Source: Chloroflexota bacterium | GTDB taxonomy: Bacteria > Chloroflexota > UBA6077 > SHYK01 | Length of the DNA: 64,000 bases | Direction of reading: 5' to 3' | Assembly: GCA_009692845.1 (NCBI GenBank) | Contig: SHYK01000002.1 | Location: 62,001-126,000 of the forward strand | Part shown: positions 1 through 8,342 of the stretch, piece after piece | Numbering within the stretch: position 1 is the first letter of the stretch | How the letters are laid out: every line of letters begins with the position of its first letter | The notes under the pieces: generated by a model | Database searches by the model: none | What the model was told of the DNA's origin: nothing | Seen by the model: the letters and a program-made list of their open reading frames with translations, nothing else | Position numbers and translations under genes: made by a program

Positions 1-198
1 GGCGCGGAGCACGCGCTCGGTTCGGGTGATGCCATCGACATCCCGGTCGGGGCCGCCCACCGGGTCGCTAACCAGGGTACGGAAACCTTGATCTTTATCG
101 AGGTACAGCGAGGGGATTATCTGGGAGAAGATGACATTGTCCGGTTGTCCGATGATTACGGACGGGTCGCGGGCGAAACCGCGGCGACCGGCCGGTGA
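1..198 (+). CDS. Mannose-1-phosphate guanylyltransferase/mannose-6-phosphate isomerase, C-terminal cupin end (partial)
   Basis: The gene enters from the left edge; only the last 65 codons are present, ending in TGA at 196-198. The visible part is the end of a cupin domain, with HRVANQG, then LIFIEVQRGDYLGEDDIVRL and a closing DDYGR. That ending is characteristic of type II mannose-6-phosphate isomerase domains, usually fused to GDP-mannose pyrophosphorylase. The enzyme family supplies GDP-mannose for glycans. The N-terminal nucleotidyltransferase half is outside the window, so a stand-alone isomerase cannot be excluded. Confidence 0.8.
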   Translation, partial: GAEHALGSGDAIDIPVGAAHRVANQGTETLIFIEVQRGDYLGEDDIVRLSDDYGRVAGETAATGR

Positions 199-225
199 AA
201 CCGATCGATCGAGGTGGTGGCTCGG

Positions 226-462
226 ATGGCTGAGGAGCGATTAGTCGTCTGTAGTCGCTGCGGAGAGGACAAGCCTGGCCTCGCCGCTCCGCCGCTTTCC
301 GGAGCGATCGGGAAGCAAGTTTTCGAGGAGGTGTGCCAGGATTGCTGGGATGCCTGGTTCGAGCAATCAGTGAATGTCATCAACCACTATGAGCTCACTC
401 CCGCCCTTCCGGAGCATCGCCGCCAGCTGTACGAAATCATGAAGGAATATCTCAACCTCTAG
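226..462 (+). CDS. YggX-like Fe(2+)-trafficking family protein with two CxxC pairs
   Basis: A 78-residue soluble protein resembling the oxidative-damage-protection/Fe(2+)-trafficking family: a PGLAAPPLSGAIGKQVFEEV core, a tryptophan helix (CWDAWFEQSVNVINHYEL) and an alpha-helical tail. The start ATG at 226 follows GAGGTGG; an upstream in-frame GTG at 214 overlaps that ribosome site and is less likely. Unlike the classical family, which has a single conserved Cys, this copy has CSRC near the N-terminus and CQDC before the helix, so it could bind a metal as a four-Cys site. That is an inference from spacing. It lies just after the mannose-sugar gene and before a PUA/EVE-like gene. Confidence 0.65.
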   Translation: MAEERLVVCSRCGEDKPGLAAPPLSGAIGKQVFEEVCQDCWDAWFEQSVNVINHYELTPALPEHRRQLYEIMKEYLNL

Positions 463-482
463 GTTGGGAACCGGAGGAAGGA

Positions 483-947
483 TTGAGTCAGGAGGCAGGT
501 CCAGCCAACGGGCACGAAACTCGCTATTGGTTGCGGGTGTATGGGTACCCGGCGCCCATCGGCGACGAGCTCATTACCTATGGGGATTTCTATGATCCGA
601 TGGCTGGGCCGCTACCCGGCGAACCCAGCCAGCATCTGCGTAATGGAGATGTGCTCATTTATTACGCGGACGGGCCGGCCAGTCTTTTCGGCATTGGAGC
701 TGTCGACGGCGCAGTAGAGGGTCCCATAGTTGATGGTCAAGAAGGCGAGCGTTGGCGGGTGAAGATCAAGCTCGAATCGGCGATCCCAAGCGTAAAGAAG
801 ATGGCGCACGCACGGGGGTTGACTCCTCCGAGCGGCTGGCACTTCCTGCGGGCAGTGCGCGACTATACGTTCATCCTGCTGCCGGACGGCGATGGGCCGT
901 ATCTGATGGAGCAGGTGAAGTCCCGAGCCGGCACGCGCGGCGAATAG
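483..947 (+). CDS. Hypothetical protein, possibly EVE/PUA-like
   Basis: A 154-residue protein starting at TTG 483 behind GGAGGAAGG. The pattern YWLRV, then DVLIYYADG with a following FGIGAV strand, a RWRVKIKLES strand and a late WHFLRAVRDYTFILL segment is reminiscent of EVE/PUA-fold proteins that bind modified bases, but I see no decisive motif. No signal peptide or membrane segment. It follows the YggX-like gene by 20 bases and is probably cotranscribed. Function unknown. Confidence 0.5.
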   Translation: MSQEAGPANGHETRYWLRVYGYPAPIGDELITYGDFYDPMAGPLPGEPSQHLRNGDVLIYYADGPASLFGIGAVDGAVEGPIVDGQEGERWRVKIKLESAIPSVKKMAHARGLTPPSGWHFLRAVRDYTFILLPDGDGPYLMEQVKSRAGTRGE

Positions 948-1415
948 GCCCCATAGAACATCTTCGGCGAGCCCGTCGGGGGCCGCTTGAAAGACGAGAG
1001 TCAAGGAGATCGGACGGTCGGGGGCACGGTGCTGGTGTGGGTGGCCATGGAATGATTGTGGAGGACGAAATTGTCCGCCCGCTGCTGCCGTCCGCCGTGA
1101 TTACGGCGGAGGCGCCAGCGAAAGTGGGCGGTTGGTGATCGTGGCAGGTGCTGCCTGGTGGTACATGGGTGTACGGTCTAGACGACTGGCGACCGCCACC
1201 CGCCAGGCCAGGACCGGGAGCCGTCCGCAGTCGACCAGCCTTCCGGCGGGCACGAACCTCCTGGGCGCCCGGGTGGCTGCCCAAAGCGCTCCCACCATCC
1301 GGGGTCTTCCCTCTGCGAGCGTTCAGATCGCCGTCCAGTCCCCCGGTCGAAGGCGAGACGGTCCCCGGTGTGGGACGGTGTCACTCCGCCAGTGCGGAGG
1401 ACGGACGGCTCCTTC
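948..1415. other. Intergenic stretch with two perfect hairpins, no convincing gene
   Basis: About 470 bases between a rightward hypothetical gene and the leftward ilvE. The open frames here are arginine/proline-rich on both strands, as expected of non-coding GC-rich DNA. Two perfect inverted repeats stand out: TCCGCCGT/ACGGCGGA with a 4-base loop at 1091-1110, and CTCCGC/GCGGAG with a 4-base loop at 1384-1399. Neither is followed by a T-run, so they are not clear intrinsic terminators. Confidence 0.5.
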
Positions 1416-2348
1416 TTAGACTGGGGCTGAAGTCGGGGCGACGGCGGTGCACCAGCCCTGGTAGGTCGAGTTGTTGCCGCGAATGATCTCGCTGTAGAGG
1501 TCCATTATCTGGCGAGTCACCGGTCCGGTTCCGCCACTCCCGACTGCACGGGAGTCGATCTCAATCACGGGGGTGACGTGTGCGGCCGTACCGGTCATGA
1601 AACACTCGTCAGCCCCATAAAGCTCCGAGCGCGGCACTCCGCGCTCCACAGTGGGGATGCCAAGCTCCTTGGCGGCCAGCTCGATAACGGTGTTGCGGGT
1701 GATGCCGACCAGGATTCCTTCAGCGGGCGGCGGGGTGATAAGCACACCCCCGGAGACGAGGAAGATGTTCTCGCCGGACCCTTCCGAGACGTTCCCTTCG
1801 TGGGTAAGCAAGATGGCTTCATCATAGCCGCGGTCCCAGGCTTCGGTCTTGGCCAGCGCGCTGTTCACGTAGATGCCGGTAACCTTGGCCCGGCCTGGAA
1901 TCGAGGTATCCGGCACGCGCCGCCACGATGACGTGCAACAGCGGATGCCCTTCTCGGCGTCGAGATAAGCGCCAAATGGATGCACAAAAATAAAGATGTC
2001 ATCCTGCAGGTTGTGCAGGCGGACGCCGATCTCTTCTGAGCTCTTGTAAGCCAGCGGCCGAATGTACACGTCTTCCTGATAGCCGCTCCTCTGAACGATT
2101 TCTACAGTGGTGGCACAGAGCTCCTCGACGGACTCCTGGATCTCGATCCGGAGCGTGTGGGCGCTCTTGGTCAGGCGTTCAAAGTGATCTTTGATGCGGA
2201 ATAGATAGGTCTTTCGCTGGACCGGATTCCAATTACCGCGGATGCCCTCAAATACTCCGGTTCCGTAGTTGAGGGCATGAGTCATGATGCCCACTTTTGC
2301 GTCTTCCAGCGGAACGATCTTTTTTTGGAAGTAAGCGTAGGCTCCCAC
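1416..2348 (-). CDS. ilvE: Branched-chain amino acid aminotransferase
   Basis: A 310-residue class IV PLP aminotransferase that interconverts leucine, isoleucine and valine with their 2-oxo acids. The N-terminus reads AYFQKKIVPLEDAKVGIMTH followed by ALNYGTGVFEGIRG, typical of the family. The PLP lysine is K155 in GRAKVTGIYVNSALAK, and SEGSGENIFLV is the conserved segment after it. Start is GTG at 2348; an in-frame TGA sits just upstream, so no longer form exists. Length is normal. No T-box or leucine-rich leader peptide is evident upstream. Confidence 0.93.
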   Translation of the reverse strand: MGAYAYFQKKIVPLEDAKVGIMTHALNYGTGVFEGIRGNWNPVQRKTYLFRIKDHFERLTKSAHTLRIEIQESVEELCATTVEIVQRSGYQEDVYIRPLAYKSSEEIGVRLHNLQDDIFIFVHPFGAYLDAEKGIRCCTSSWRRVPDTSIPGRAKVTGIYVNSALAKTEAWDRGYDEAILLTHEGNVSEGSGENIFLVSGGVLITPPPAEGILVGITRNTVIELAAKELGIPTVERGVPRSELYGADECFMTGTAAHVTPVIEIDSRAVGSGGTGPVTRQIMDLYSEIIRGNNSTYQGWCTAVAPTSAPV

Positions 2349-2523
2349 GGGTCAAAGCCCCCGGCAGCAGTTAGGGCTAGACCCGAGGGGCCGGCAAAGT
2401 GCAAATTTGGGTTGCACGACATCTCTCCTTGTGTTCAAGGTTTCGTTTGCTCGAGCCTGGCAGATGGCTCCGTGCCGATTGCGCACGGCCGAAATCTCTG
2501 CGCCGCCTCCCGATGCTATCCGG

Positions 2524-2934
2524 CTAAAAAGCTGGTTCGGTGTTTGCGCGGGCTAGTCTGGCAACCTCGCCAGCCACCTCTGCCCATAGTCTCCGGTTGT
2601 TTTCGAAGGTGAGTCTTCGGTCGACTTCGCTCACGAGGAAAGCGCCGGCGTCGAGGCCACCATGCTCGGGCCACTCGGGGGTGCCGACCGCCTGCATCAA
2701 GTAGTAGGCGACCGGGCGCTCCTCGCCGTCCATCTCGTAGGAGGACTCGCCAATGTAGCGAATCGCTTCCGCCTGAATGCCGGTCTCCTCGCGGACCTCC
2801 CGAAGGGCTGCTTGCTCGGGCGTTTCACCGGGGTCGATCCACCCCTTTGGGAACACCCACTCACCGTTAGCCGTTCGGCGAAGTACGACTCGCTCGCGCC
2901 AGACGATTATACCGCCCGCCTGTACGGCAGCCAT
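2524..2934 (-). CDS. Nudix hydrolase
   Basis: A 136-residue single-domain Nudix hydrolase. The Nudix box is GWIDPGETPEQAALREVREETGI, matching Gx5Ex7REUxEExGU, so a Mg-dependent pyrophosphohydrolase activity is expected; the substrate is not readable. It is nine bases downstream of a second Nudix gene in the same orientation, so the two form a small operon of paralogues. No targeting signal. Confidence 0.85.
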   Translation of the reverse strand: MAAVQAGGIIVWRERVVLRRTANGEWVFPKGWIDPGETPEQAALREVREETGIQAEAIRYIGESSYEMDGEERPVAYYLMQAVGTPEWPEHGGLDAGAFLVSEVDRRLTFENNRRLWAEVAGEVARLARANTEPAF

Positions 2935-2943
2935 CTGGTTGGC

Positions 2944-3441
2944 TCAACTCGCGCGGGGCAGTGGATTATCTGATTCGGATCGGGGCCGTTGCTGGAAAAC
3001 GCGCTGGGCTTGAGATACGGCAGTTTCCAGCACTGAACGCTCGTTGGGAAAAGAGATGCGACGGAGCGCTTCAGCAGCGGGCAGCCATTCCACCTTGTCG
3101 TGTTCCCAGTCATGATCGGCGGTGTCGCCACCGATCGATTCAAGCAAGTAGAAGTGGACTGTCTTTCGGTGCCGCGCGCCGCTCGCAAAAAACCAGTAGC
3201 TGATTTCCGGAAGCGGCTCGACGATTCGCACGTCCAGCCCCGTCTCTTCCTTAACCTCGCGCAAGGCGGTTTGGTCGATCGATTCTGCAGTCTCGACGGC
3301 CCCCTTGGGTAGGCCCCACCGTTCGGGGGCCAGACGCCTGACCAAAACGACCTCGACTCCGCCTTCAATGATGCGGGCAACGACGCCTCCGGACGAGACA
3401 TCTTGCACAGTCTTGGTGGCTCGTGCTCGGTTAGAGGGCAT
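2944..3441 (-). CDS. Nudix hydrolase
   Basis: A 165-residue Nudix protein with an intact box, beginning at residue 47 or so as GAVETAESIDQTALREVKEETGL, preceded by RWGLPKG. The layout (SSGGVVAR start, VVLVRRLAPERWGLPKG) resembles diadenosine polyphosphate/MutT-like hydrolases. Specificity cannot be assigned. It is upstream of and probably cotranscribed with the neighbouring Nudix gene. The two proteins differ clearly outside the box, so this is not a recent duplication. Confidence 0.85.
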   Translation of the reverse strand: MPSNRARATKTVQDVSSGGVVARIIEGGVEVVLVRRLAPERWGLPKGAVETAESIDQTALREVKEETGLDVRIVEPLPEISYWFFASGARHRKTVHFYLLESIGGDTADHDWEHDKVEWLPAAEALRRISFPNERSVLETAVSQAQRVFQQRPRSESDNPLPRAS

Positions 3442-3483
3442 GATCCCAGGCGGGTCGCCGACGAATGGGTTGATGTTAATTGG

Positions 3484-4080
3484 TTAGAATTTGGATGGCG
3501 CCCAACGCTGGACTGTATTCCACACGAGAAGTCCGATGACCGACGCTAGAACACCGCAGATGACGATGCCGGCCCAGTCCAGTGGGAAATGGCTGGCCCC
3601 CCCCATGAAGAACAGCATTGGGAACGACAATGTGAAGTTGGTGCGCGACACGTAGAGCGCTACTCGTCCCCAGGCAGGATCGGCGGCGGTTCCGGTGCGC
3701 ATCGCGTTAATGATCTTCTTCTGGTTGGGCCAGATGAAAACCCACACGTTGAGCGCCATCAGGGTCCCGAGGATCGACCCCATCAGAATCGTCTTGGCGC
3801 TGTTCGTGGTAACCACGTCCCCGTGGTTCCAGTAAGAAAGGTAGATGAGCACGAAGCCAGCAACGACGGTGACCCAGGCCGAGTGACGGAACCAGGCGAG
3901 AACCCGCGAGAGCAGCTGCGGCATTACCTGGGGTCGAATCGCCGCGTCGAGTGATGGAGAAAAACGGACGTTGATCAAATTCAAGAAGTACAGCAGGCCG
4001 ATCCAGGTGATACCCGCGAGGAAATGGAACCAGCGGAAGAGCATGAGAAGGACGTAGTCGCCGGTCATAGCTTCTGGCAT
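3484..4080 (-). CDS. PuuD/urate-hydroxylase N-terminal-like membrane protein
   Basis: A 198-residue protein with about four to five membrane segments: FRWFHFLAGITWIGLLYFLN, a segment near residue 68 (WVTVVAGFVLIYL), one near 95 (ILMGSILGTLMALNVWVFIW), and a C-terminal pair. The signature FRWFHFLAGITWIGLLYFLN resembles the membrane domain of PuuD-type urate hydroxylases and related small membrane proteins; the cytochrome c part found in full-length PuuD is absent. ATG at 4080 follows AGAAGGGA. Function in this genome unknown. Confidence 0.65.
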   Translation of the reverse strand: MPEAMTGDYVLLMLFRWFHFLAGITWIGLLYFLNLINVRFSPSLDAAIRPQVMPQLLSRVLAWFRHSAWVTVVAGFVLIYLSYWNHGDVVTTNSAKTILMGSILGTLMALNVWVFIWPNQKKIINAMRTGTAADPAWGRVALYVSRTNFTLSFPMLFFMGGASHFPLDWAGIVICGVLASVIGLLVWNTVQRWAPSKF

Positions 4081-4438
4081 GAATAATCCCTTCTCTCGAG
4101 TGGTTTAGAAACGGCTTGATCGATGTGGGTCCGACAGCTACCATCAACGGGCTCCGGTGACGGACTCGGGAATCGAGCCTCGACATCGGCCTACCCGCGA
4201 GCCGATACTCTGACGTTGCGCTCCTTTCGATTTGAATGAACCCCGACTGTATTGTGGGTCAAAAGCAGAGTGGGTAAGCGTCGGTGGTTGCACGTGAGCG
4301 TTTTGCAGGCCCCCATGCACGCAAATGCCCAGACGTTGACGCATCCTATCAACGTTGTTGAAAGCTGTCAACTGATGTCGATGTCGCAGCGGAATAGGGG
4401 TTTCGGGGAGCATTGCGTCCTCAACTGCGCCGGGACCC
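4081..4438. promoter_or_regulatory. Divergent intergenic region with two adjacent inverted repeats
   Basis: The 358-base gap separates the leftward membrane protein gene from the rightward sensor kinase. Two inverted repeats of the same half-site occur in tandem: GTTGA-N9-TCAAC at 4335-4353 and GTTGA-N6-TCAAC at 4357-4372. The repetition of the half-site suggests an operator for a dimeric regulator, perhaps of the two-component operon that follows. This is inference. No gene is seen in the gap. Confidence 0.35.
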
Positions 4439-6982
4439 TTGACGTCGGTTGAGCCGCCTCAGCCGAGGAGAGCCTTGAGCTGGCTCCGGTTGGGTGGCCT
4501 GACCAGCCCCTGGGCGGCTCTCCTTATTCTCGCGATCCTGGTGGCGGCAAGGTGGTGGCCCGGGCTGTCACCGGCCGGACTTGGCGCGCTGCTGTGCGGC
4601 GTCATCTGCTTACTTTTTCTTCGTTGGGGGTATGGCGAGCCCAAGGTGCTCATCGCGCTTGCGGCAGCTTGTGCCGCCTGGGCTCTGGGCGCGGCCCTTG
4701 GACCGAGACCAATCCCGGGAGTTTCGCTCAGTTTCATCGAGGCCGGGGAATTCGGCTTCGCCGCCGCCGCCGCGATTGCGCCCTTGGCGTGGCCCGAAGT
4801 CCGCCGAGGTACACTCGGTCTGGCCGCGACGCTGGCGGACGCCATAACCGTCGTCGCAGCGGCCGCCCTATGGGGTGCGGTCGGATTTGCTCCATTAGGG
4901 ATTGTTGCACCTGGTTTGTCCCTCCAGGCGGCGGCCAGGTCAGTGGCGTTACTGGTTCCCCTCTCTACTGCTCTAGCCGTGTTTCCTCAGCTTGGCGGGG
5001 CGAACCGAAAGTCGGGGGCGGCGGTTGCAGCGGCGATGGCAATGCTTGCGCTGGCCGAACTGCCCGGGGGCGACGGCCGGGGTTGGCCGGGGGGTTGGCT
5101 GCTCGAGGCAGGGGCTTTCGCCGCCGCGGCCTGGGCCATCTTGAGGCTTCGAGACGCAAGCACGAACGCGTGGCCGTCGCTCCATGACCCGAATCCACGG
5201 CCAGTGCTCGTCCCTGGATTGGTTGCCCCGCTCGCCTTTGTGGCGGCTCTCCTTGCTCCGCCGGATCATGGCCTGCCGGTCCCTCTGCTGGCATTGGCCC
5301 TGGGGACCTGCGTCGTGGCTCGGGAAGTGTTCGTCGAGTGGGAACGTCGGCGCAGTCAGGAGAGACTCGGGGGGGCCTTCGACCTAGGAGTGCGGCTTGC
5401 CGATCTATGGGCGGAGGGGGAGATGATTCCCCGTCAGAGTCTTGATGCAGTGTGCGAAGCGGTGGCTGACGCGCTACGAGCTGACGCTGCGCTTATCTGG
5501 TTCCGAGATGGACGAACCCTTTCTCTCGTGGCCGCTGGCCCAGGGCCCTTTGGACGGCTTGTGGGCACGCAGGCCGGCCAGGCTGCGGAGGGAGATCTGG
5601 CCGCTCGGGTCGCTCAGGACCGCACGCCGGTTTCTGCCGATGTCGTGGTGCCGGGGATTGACCTTCCGGTGGCCGTCGCGGAGGTGCTGGGGGCGGAGAT
5701 GCTGTTGGCGGTGCCGATTGGGCATGATCATGAGTCCCAGGGGGTCCTCATGCTCGCCCGCCGACCCGGCGCCCCGATGTTCACGGCCTCCGACCAGCGG
5801 AAATTCTCCCTGATCGGCGGACAGATCGGCGTGGTGCTGGGACAGGTACAACGCCACGGCGATCTCGTTCGGCGACTGGAGCAGACCAACCTGATTCACC
5901 GATTCGCGGCCGAATCGATCAAAGCGGAGGGTTTGGTCGACATTGGCAGTCAGCTCTTGTCTGCCGCTCGAAGAAGTGTCCTCTTCGATCGTGGTTCCGT
6001 TCGGGTGGCCGATTCGGCGAACGCAGGGGGGTTGCGTTCGGTGGCTCACGTTGGCGGCCGTGGTCTTATGGCCAGCGGTCGACCTTCGCGATTATCAGTG
6101 CCGCTCCGCTATGGGGCCGCGGTAGTCGGGGAGTTGCTTCTCGAACGGACGGACGGCAAACCGTTTAGTAGGGAAGACGCCCGGTCGGCCGAGGCGCTGG
6201 CCCGCTTTGGGGCGCTGGTTTTGCACAATGGCCGCCTTCGCGAGGCTTCCGAGCAGGTCTCAACGTACCGCGATCTTGATCGGGCCAAGACTGACTTGCT
6301 CCGTGCCGTTTCGCATGATCTGCACGGATCCTTGACTGTGATCAAGGGCTATGCCAAGCGGCTGGTCGACTCTGAAGGCCATGATCTGCCGGATGGAGAG
6401 CGCACGCTCACTCTCCGAACCATCGAGGAAGAGGCCGACCGGCTGACCGACCTGCTCAGCCATATGCTGGACCTCTCGGCAATCGAAGCCGGGCGGATCT
6501 CCCTGGACCTTCAGGCGGTGCATCTCCGCCGTCTAATCGATCAGGCACTGGACTCAGCGGAAAGGGACCACCAGGAGCTGCGCACCACGGTGCCGGATGA
6601 TTTGCTGGTGAAGGCGGATCGGCGTCGGCTTCGCGAGATTTTGGACAACCTTATTCAGAACGCGGTGAAGTACTCGCCTGGCGGAGGACTGATTGAAGTG
6701 CACGCCTCCGCGCGCCAGGATGAGGTCGTCATTGCCATTCGGGATTCGGGGTTGGGGATTCCGAGCCATTTGCTGGAACGCATATTCCAGCCTTTTGAAA
6801 GGGACCGGACGGGTGCTGGGCAGGGTATCATGGGGACTGGCCTCGGCTTGGCGATCTGCCGGGGCTTGGTGGAGGCCCACGGGGGCAGGATCTGGGCAGA
6901 AAGTGAGCTCGGAGTCGGAAGTACTTTTCTGTTTACTCTACCAACCGCGCCACTCGATCTGGAAAACCGCTCGCCGGCTTAG
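4439..6982 (+). CDS. KdpD-like membrane sensor histidine kinase
   Basis: An 847-residue sensor kinase. Residues 1-300 hold about ten hydrophobic segments, then a linker and GAF-like domains (about 310-600), then a HisKA domain with phospho-acceptor H626 in AVSHDLHGSL, and a HATPase_c domain with the N box (NLIQNAVKYSPGGG), G1 box (IRDSGLGIP) and G2 box (GTGLGLAICRGL). The kinase core is KdpD-like, but the KdpD universal-stress/ATP-binding N-terminus is missing and no kdpFABC genes are nearby, so potassium sensing should not be assumed. TTG at 4439 is the first start; later starts are possible. The response regulator follows after 93 bases. Confidence 0.85.
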   Translation: MTSVEPPQPRRALSWLRLGGLTSPWAALLILAILVAARWWPGLSPAGLGALLCGVICLLFLRWGYGEPKVLIALAAACAAWALGAALGPRPIPGVSLSFIEAGEFGFAAAAAIAPLAWPEVRRGTLGLAATLADAITVVAAAALWGAVGFAPLGIVAPGLSLQAAARSVALLVPLSTALAVFPQLGGANRKSGAAVAAAMAMLALAELPGGDGRGWPGGWLLEAGAFAAAAWAILRLRDASTNAWPSLHDPNPRPVLVPGLVAPLAFVAALLAPPDHGLPVPLLALALGTCVVAREVFVEWERRRSQERLGGAFDLGVRLADLWAEGEMIPRQSLDAVCEAVADALRADAALIWFRDGRTLSLVAAGPGPFGRLVGTQAGQAAEGDLAARVAQDRTPVSADVVVPGIDLPVAVAEVLGAEMLLAVPIGHDHESQGVLMLARRPGAPMFTASDQRKFSLIGGQIGVVLGQVQRHGDLVRRLEQTNLIHRFAAESIKAEGLVDIGSQLLSAARRSVLFDRGSVRVADSANAGGLRSVAHVGGRGLMASGRPSRLSVPLRYGAAVVGELLLERTDGKPFSREDARSAEALARFGALVLHNGRLREASEQVSTYRDLDRAKTDLLRAVSHDLHGSLTVIKGYAKRLVDSEGHDLPDGERTLTLRTIEEEADRLTDLLSHMLDLSAIEAGRISLDLQAVHLRRLIDQALDSAERDHQELRTTVPDDLLVKADRRRLREILDNLIQNAVKYSPGGGLIEVHASARQDEVVIAIRDSGLGIPSHLLERIFQPFERDRTGAGQGIMGTGLGLAICRGLVEAHGGRIWAESELGVGSTFLFTLPTAPLDLENRSPA

Positions 6983-7075
6983 CTCAATAGGTCCTGAGGG
7001 GCGCATTGGAAGGCTCTAGTTCTTAGAATCTCACGCCGGGGTGTTCGGGTTCACCTGGCAAGTGTTCAAAGGCGG

Positions 7076-7792
7076 ATGGGTGTGAAAAATATCCGCGTGG
7101 CGGTTGTCGACGACGACCCACGGATATCGAGACTGGTCAAGGGACACTTAGAAAAGGACGGCTATACCGTCGTCACCGCTGCTGATGGTGGAGCAGCCAT
7201 TGAGCTCGTAGAGACGCTCGACCCGGATCTGCTTCTGCTTGACGTTATGATGCCCATCATGGACGGCTGCGAAGTCCTGCGACGCATTCGGGAGTTTTCC
7301 GCGCTTCCGGTCATCATGGTTACCGCGAAGGGCGAAGAAGCGGACATCGTCCGTGGGCTGGAAACCGGAGCGGATGACTATCTCACGAAGCCCTTCTCGG
7401 AAAAGGAGCTTTTGGCAAGGGTCCATGCGGTGCTCCGCCGCGCGCACTTTGACGCCGATGATCGCCGTGCGCCGGTTTTCAATAATGGTGATCTATCAAT
7501 TGATTACGCCCAGCATGTCGTGACGCTGAACGGCAAGGAGATCGGACTGACTCCCACCGAGTATCGCCTATTGGCTTGCCTGGGCCAGAATGCTGGGCGA
7601 ACGCTGCTCCAGGAGGACCTTCTCCTCAATGTGTGGGGGGCCGGTTACGAAGGCGAGGCCCACCTGCTGAGGGTCAACGTTGCGCGTTTACGCGGGAAGC
7701 TTGGTGAAGATGCGACTGGTTCGGTTTACGTCGTAACCCGCCCGGGCATCGGTTACATGATGCCGCAGCTCGACTCGGCGAGCACTCAGTGA
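7076..7792 (+). CDS. OmpR-family response regulator (KdpE-like)
   Basis: A 238-residue two-domain regulator. The receiver has the acidic triad VVDDD near the start, phospho-acceptor D56 in LLLLDVMMP, and the conserved Thr/Lys positions in MVTAKGE and LTKPF. A C-terminal winged helix (LTPTEYRLLACLGQNAGRTL, then LRVNVARLRGKL and GIGYMM) binds DNA. It is the natural partner of the kinase upstream. Its stop overlaps the GTG start of the next gene, so the three genes are translationally linked. Confidence 0.9.
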   Translation: MGVKNIRVAVVDDDPRISRLVKGHLEKDGYTVVTAADGGAAIELVETLDPDLLLLDVMMPIMDGCEVLRRIREFSALPVIMVTAKGEEADIVRGLETGADDYLTKPFSEKELLARVHAVLRRAHFDADDRRAPVFNNGDLSIDYAQHVVTLNGKEIGLTPTEYRLLACLGQNAGRTLLQEDLLLNVWGAGYEGEAHLLRVNVARLRGKLGEDATGSVYVVTRPGIGYMMPQLDSASTQ

Positions 7793-8307
7793 GTGCGGAA
7801 CCGCCCTATCACATTCGCACCGGGAATGAAAAGGATGCGGTCGGGCTGCGCACCGTCATCGGCTCCACCCTTTCTCGCCCGGAAGGGGGCGGCCGACGCA
7901 CAGGATATCGGGCGGCAGCCGATCGGGAAGAACTGCTCGTCCTGGAGCGCTACGATGCACACACTCGAGACTGGGCAGCCTGTGCCTTCGTGGTGTGGCA
8001 TATCCGCGTCGACGATGTGCTCACGATTCGGGATGCGGGCACGGAAGGTGCTAAGCCGCATCCGGGGATGGTGAAGCAGCTGATTTTGGAGCTGCTTCGC
8101 TCGCTGTCGCCAGTTGAGGCAATCGTCAAGGTACGCCGCGATTCCGATGAGTGGAACGAGATTTTGAGCGAGATCGCCGGGTTTGTGGTCGAGGGTGGCG
8201 AGTACCGGCGTCCCTATTGGATCAACATTTGGCGGTGGACCCGGCAGGCGGCGGTCCGTCCGGCCCGGGGTACGGCGAGACCCGCTCGTCGCATGCAGCC
8301 GAGATGA
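7789..8307 (+). CDS. Hypothetical protein, possibly GNAT-like
   Basis: A 172-residue protein that begins at GTG 7789, overlapping the response regulator stop (GTGA). The middle, with alternating hydrophobic strands and the helix PHPGMVKQLILELLRSL followed by a FVVEGGEYRRPYWINIWRW end, resembles a degenerate acetyltransferase fold, but the acetyl-CoA loop motif is not clear. A basic, arginine-rich tail closes the protein. Translational coupling suggests it works with, or is regulated by, the two-component system. Function unknown. Confidence 0.5.
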   Translation: MSAEPPYHIRTGNEKDAVGLRTVIGSTLSRPEGGGRRTGYRAAADREELLVLERYDAHTRDWAACAFVVWHIRVDDVLTIRDAGTEGAKPHPGMVKQLILELLRSLSPVEAIVKVRRDSDEWNEILSEIAGFVVEGGEYRRPYWINIWRWTRQAAVRPARGTARPARRMQPR

Positions 8308-8342
8308 CCCTCCGATGGATCATGAGGAGGCCCTAAGTAGCT

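Noticed and set aside
1132-1419. Short open frames of both strands in the 948-1415 gap
   Set aside because: Arg/Pro/Ser-rich composition, no ribosome site and mutual overlap indicate non-coding DNA.
2282-2422. 46-codon frame with AAGGAGAG and ATG upstream of and overlapping ilvE, as a leader peptide
   Set aside because: It has only three Leu and no run of Leu, Ile or Val, no terminator-antiterminator follows it, and it overlaps the ilvE start out of frame. Chance is the simpler explanation.
4439-6982. Annotation of the kinase as a true potassium-sensing KdpD
   Set aside because: The KdpD ATP-binding and Usp N-terminal domains are absent and no kdpFABC operon is near; only the kinase core is alike.
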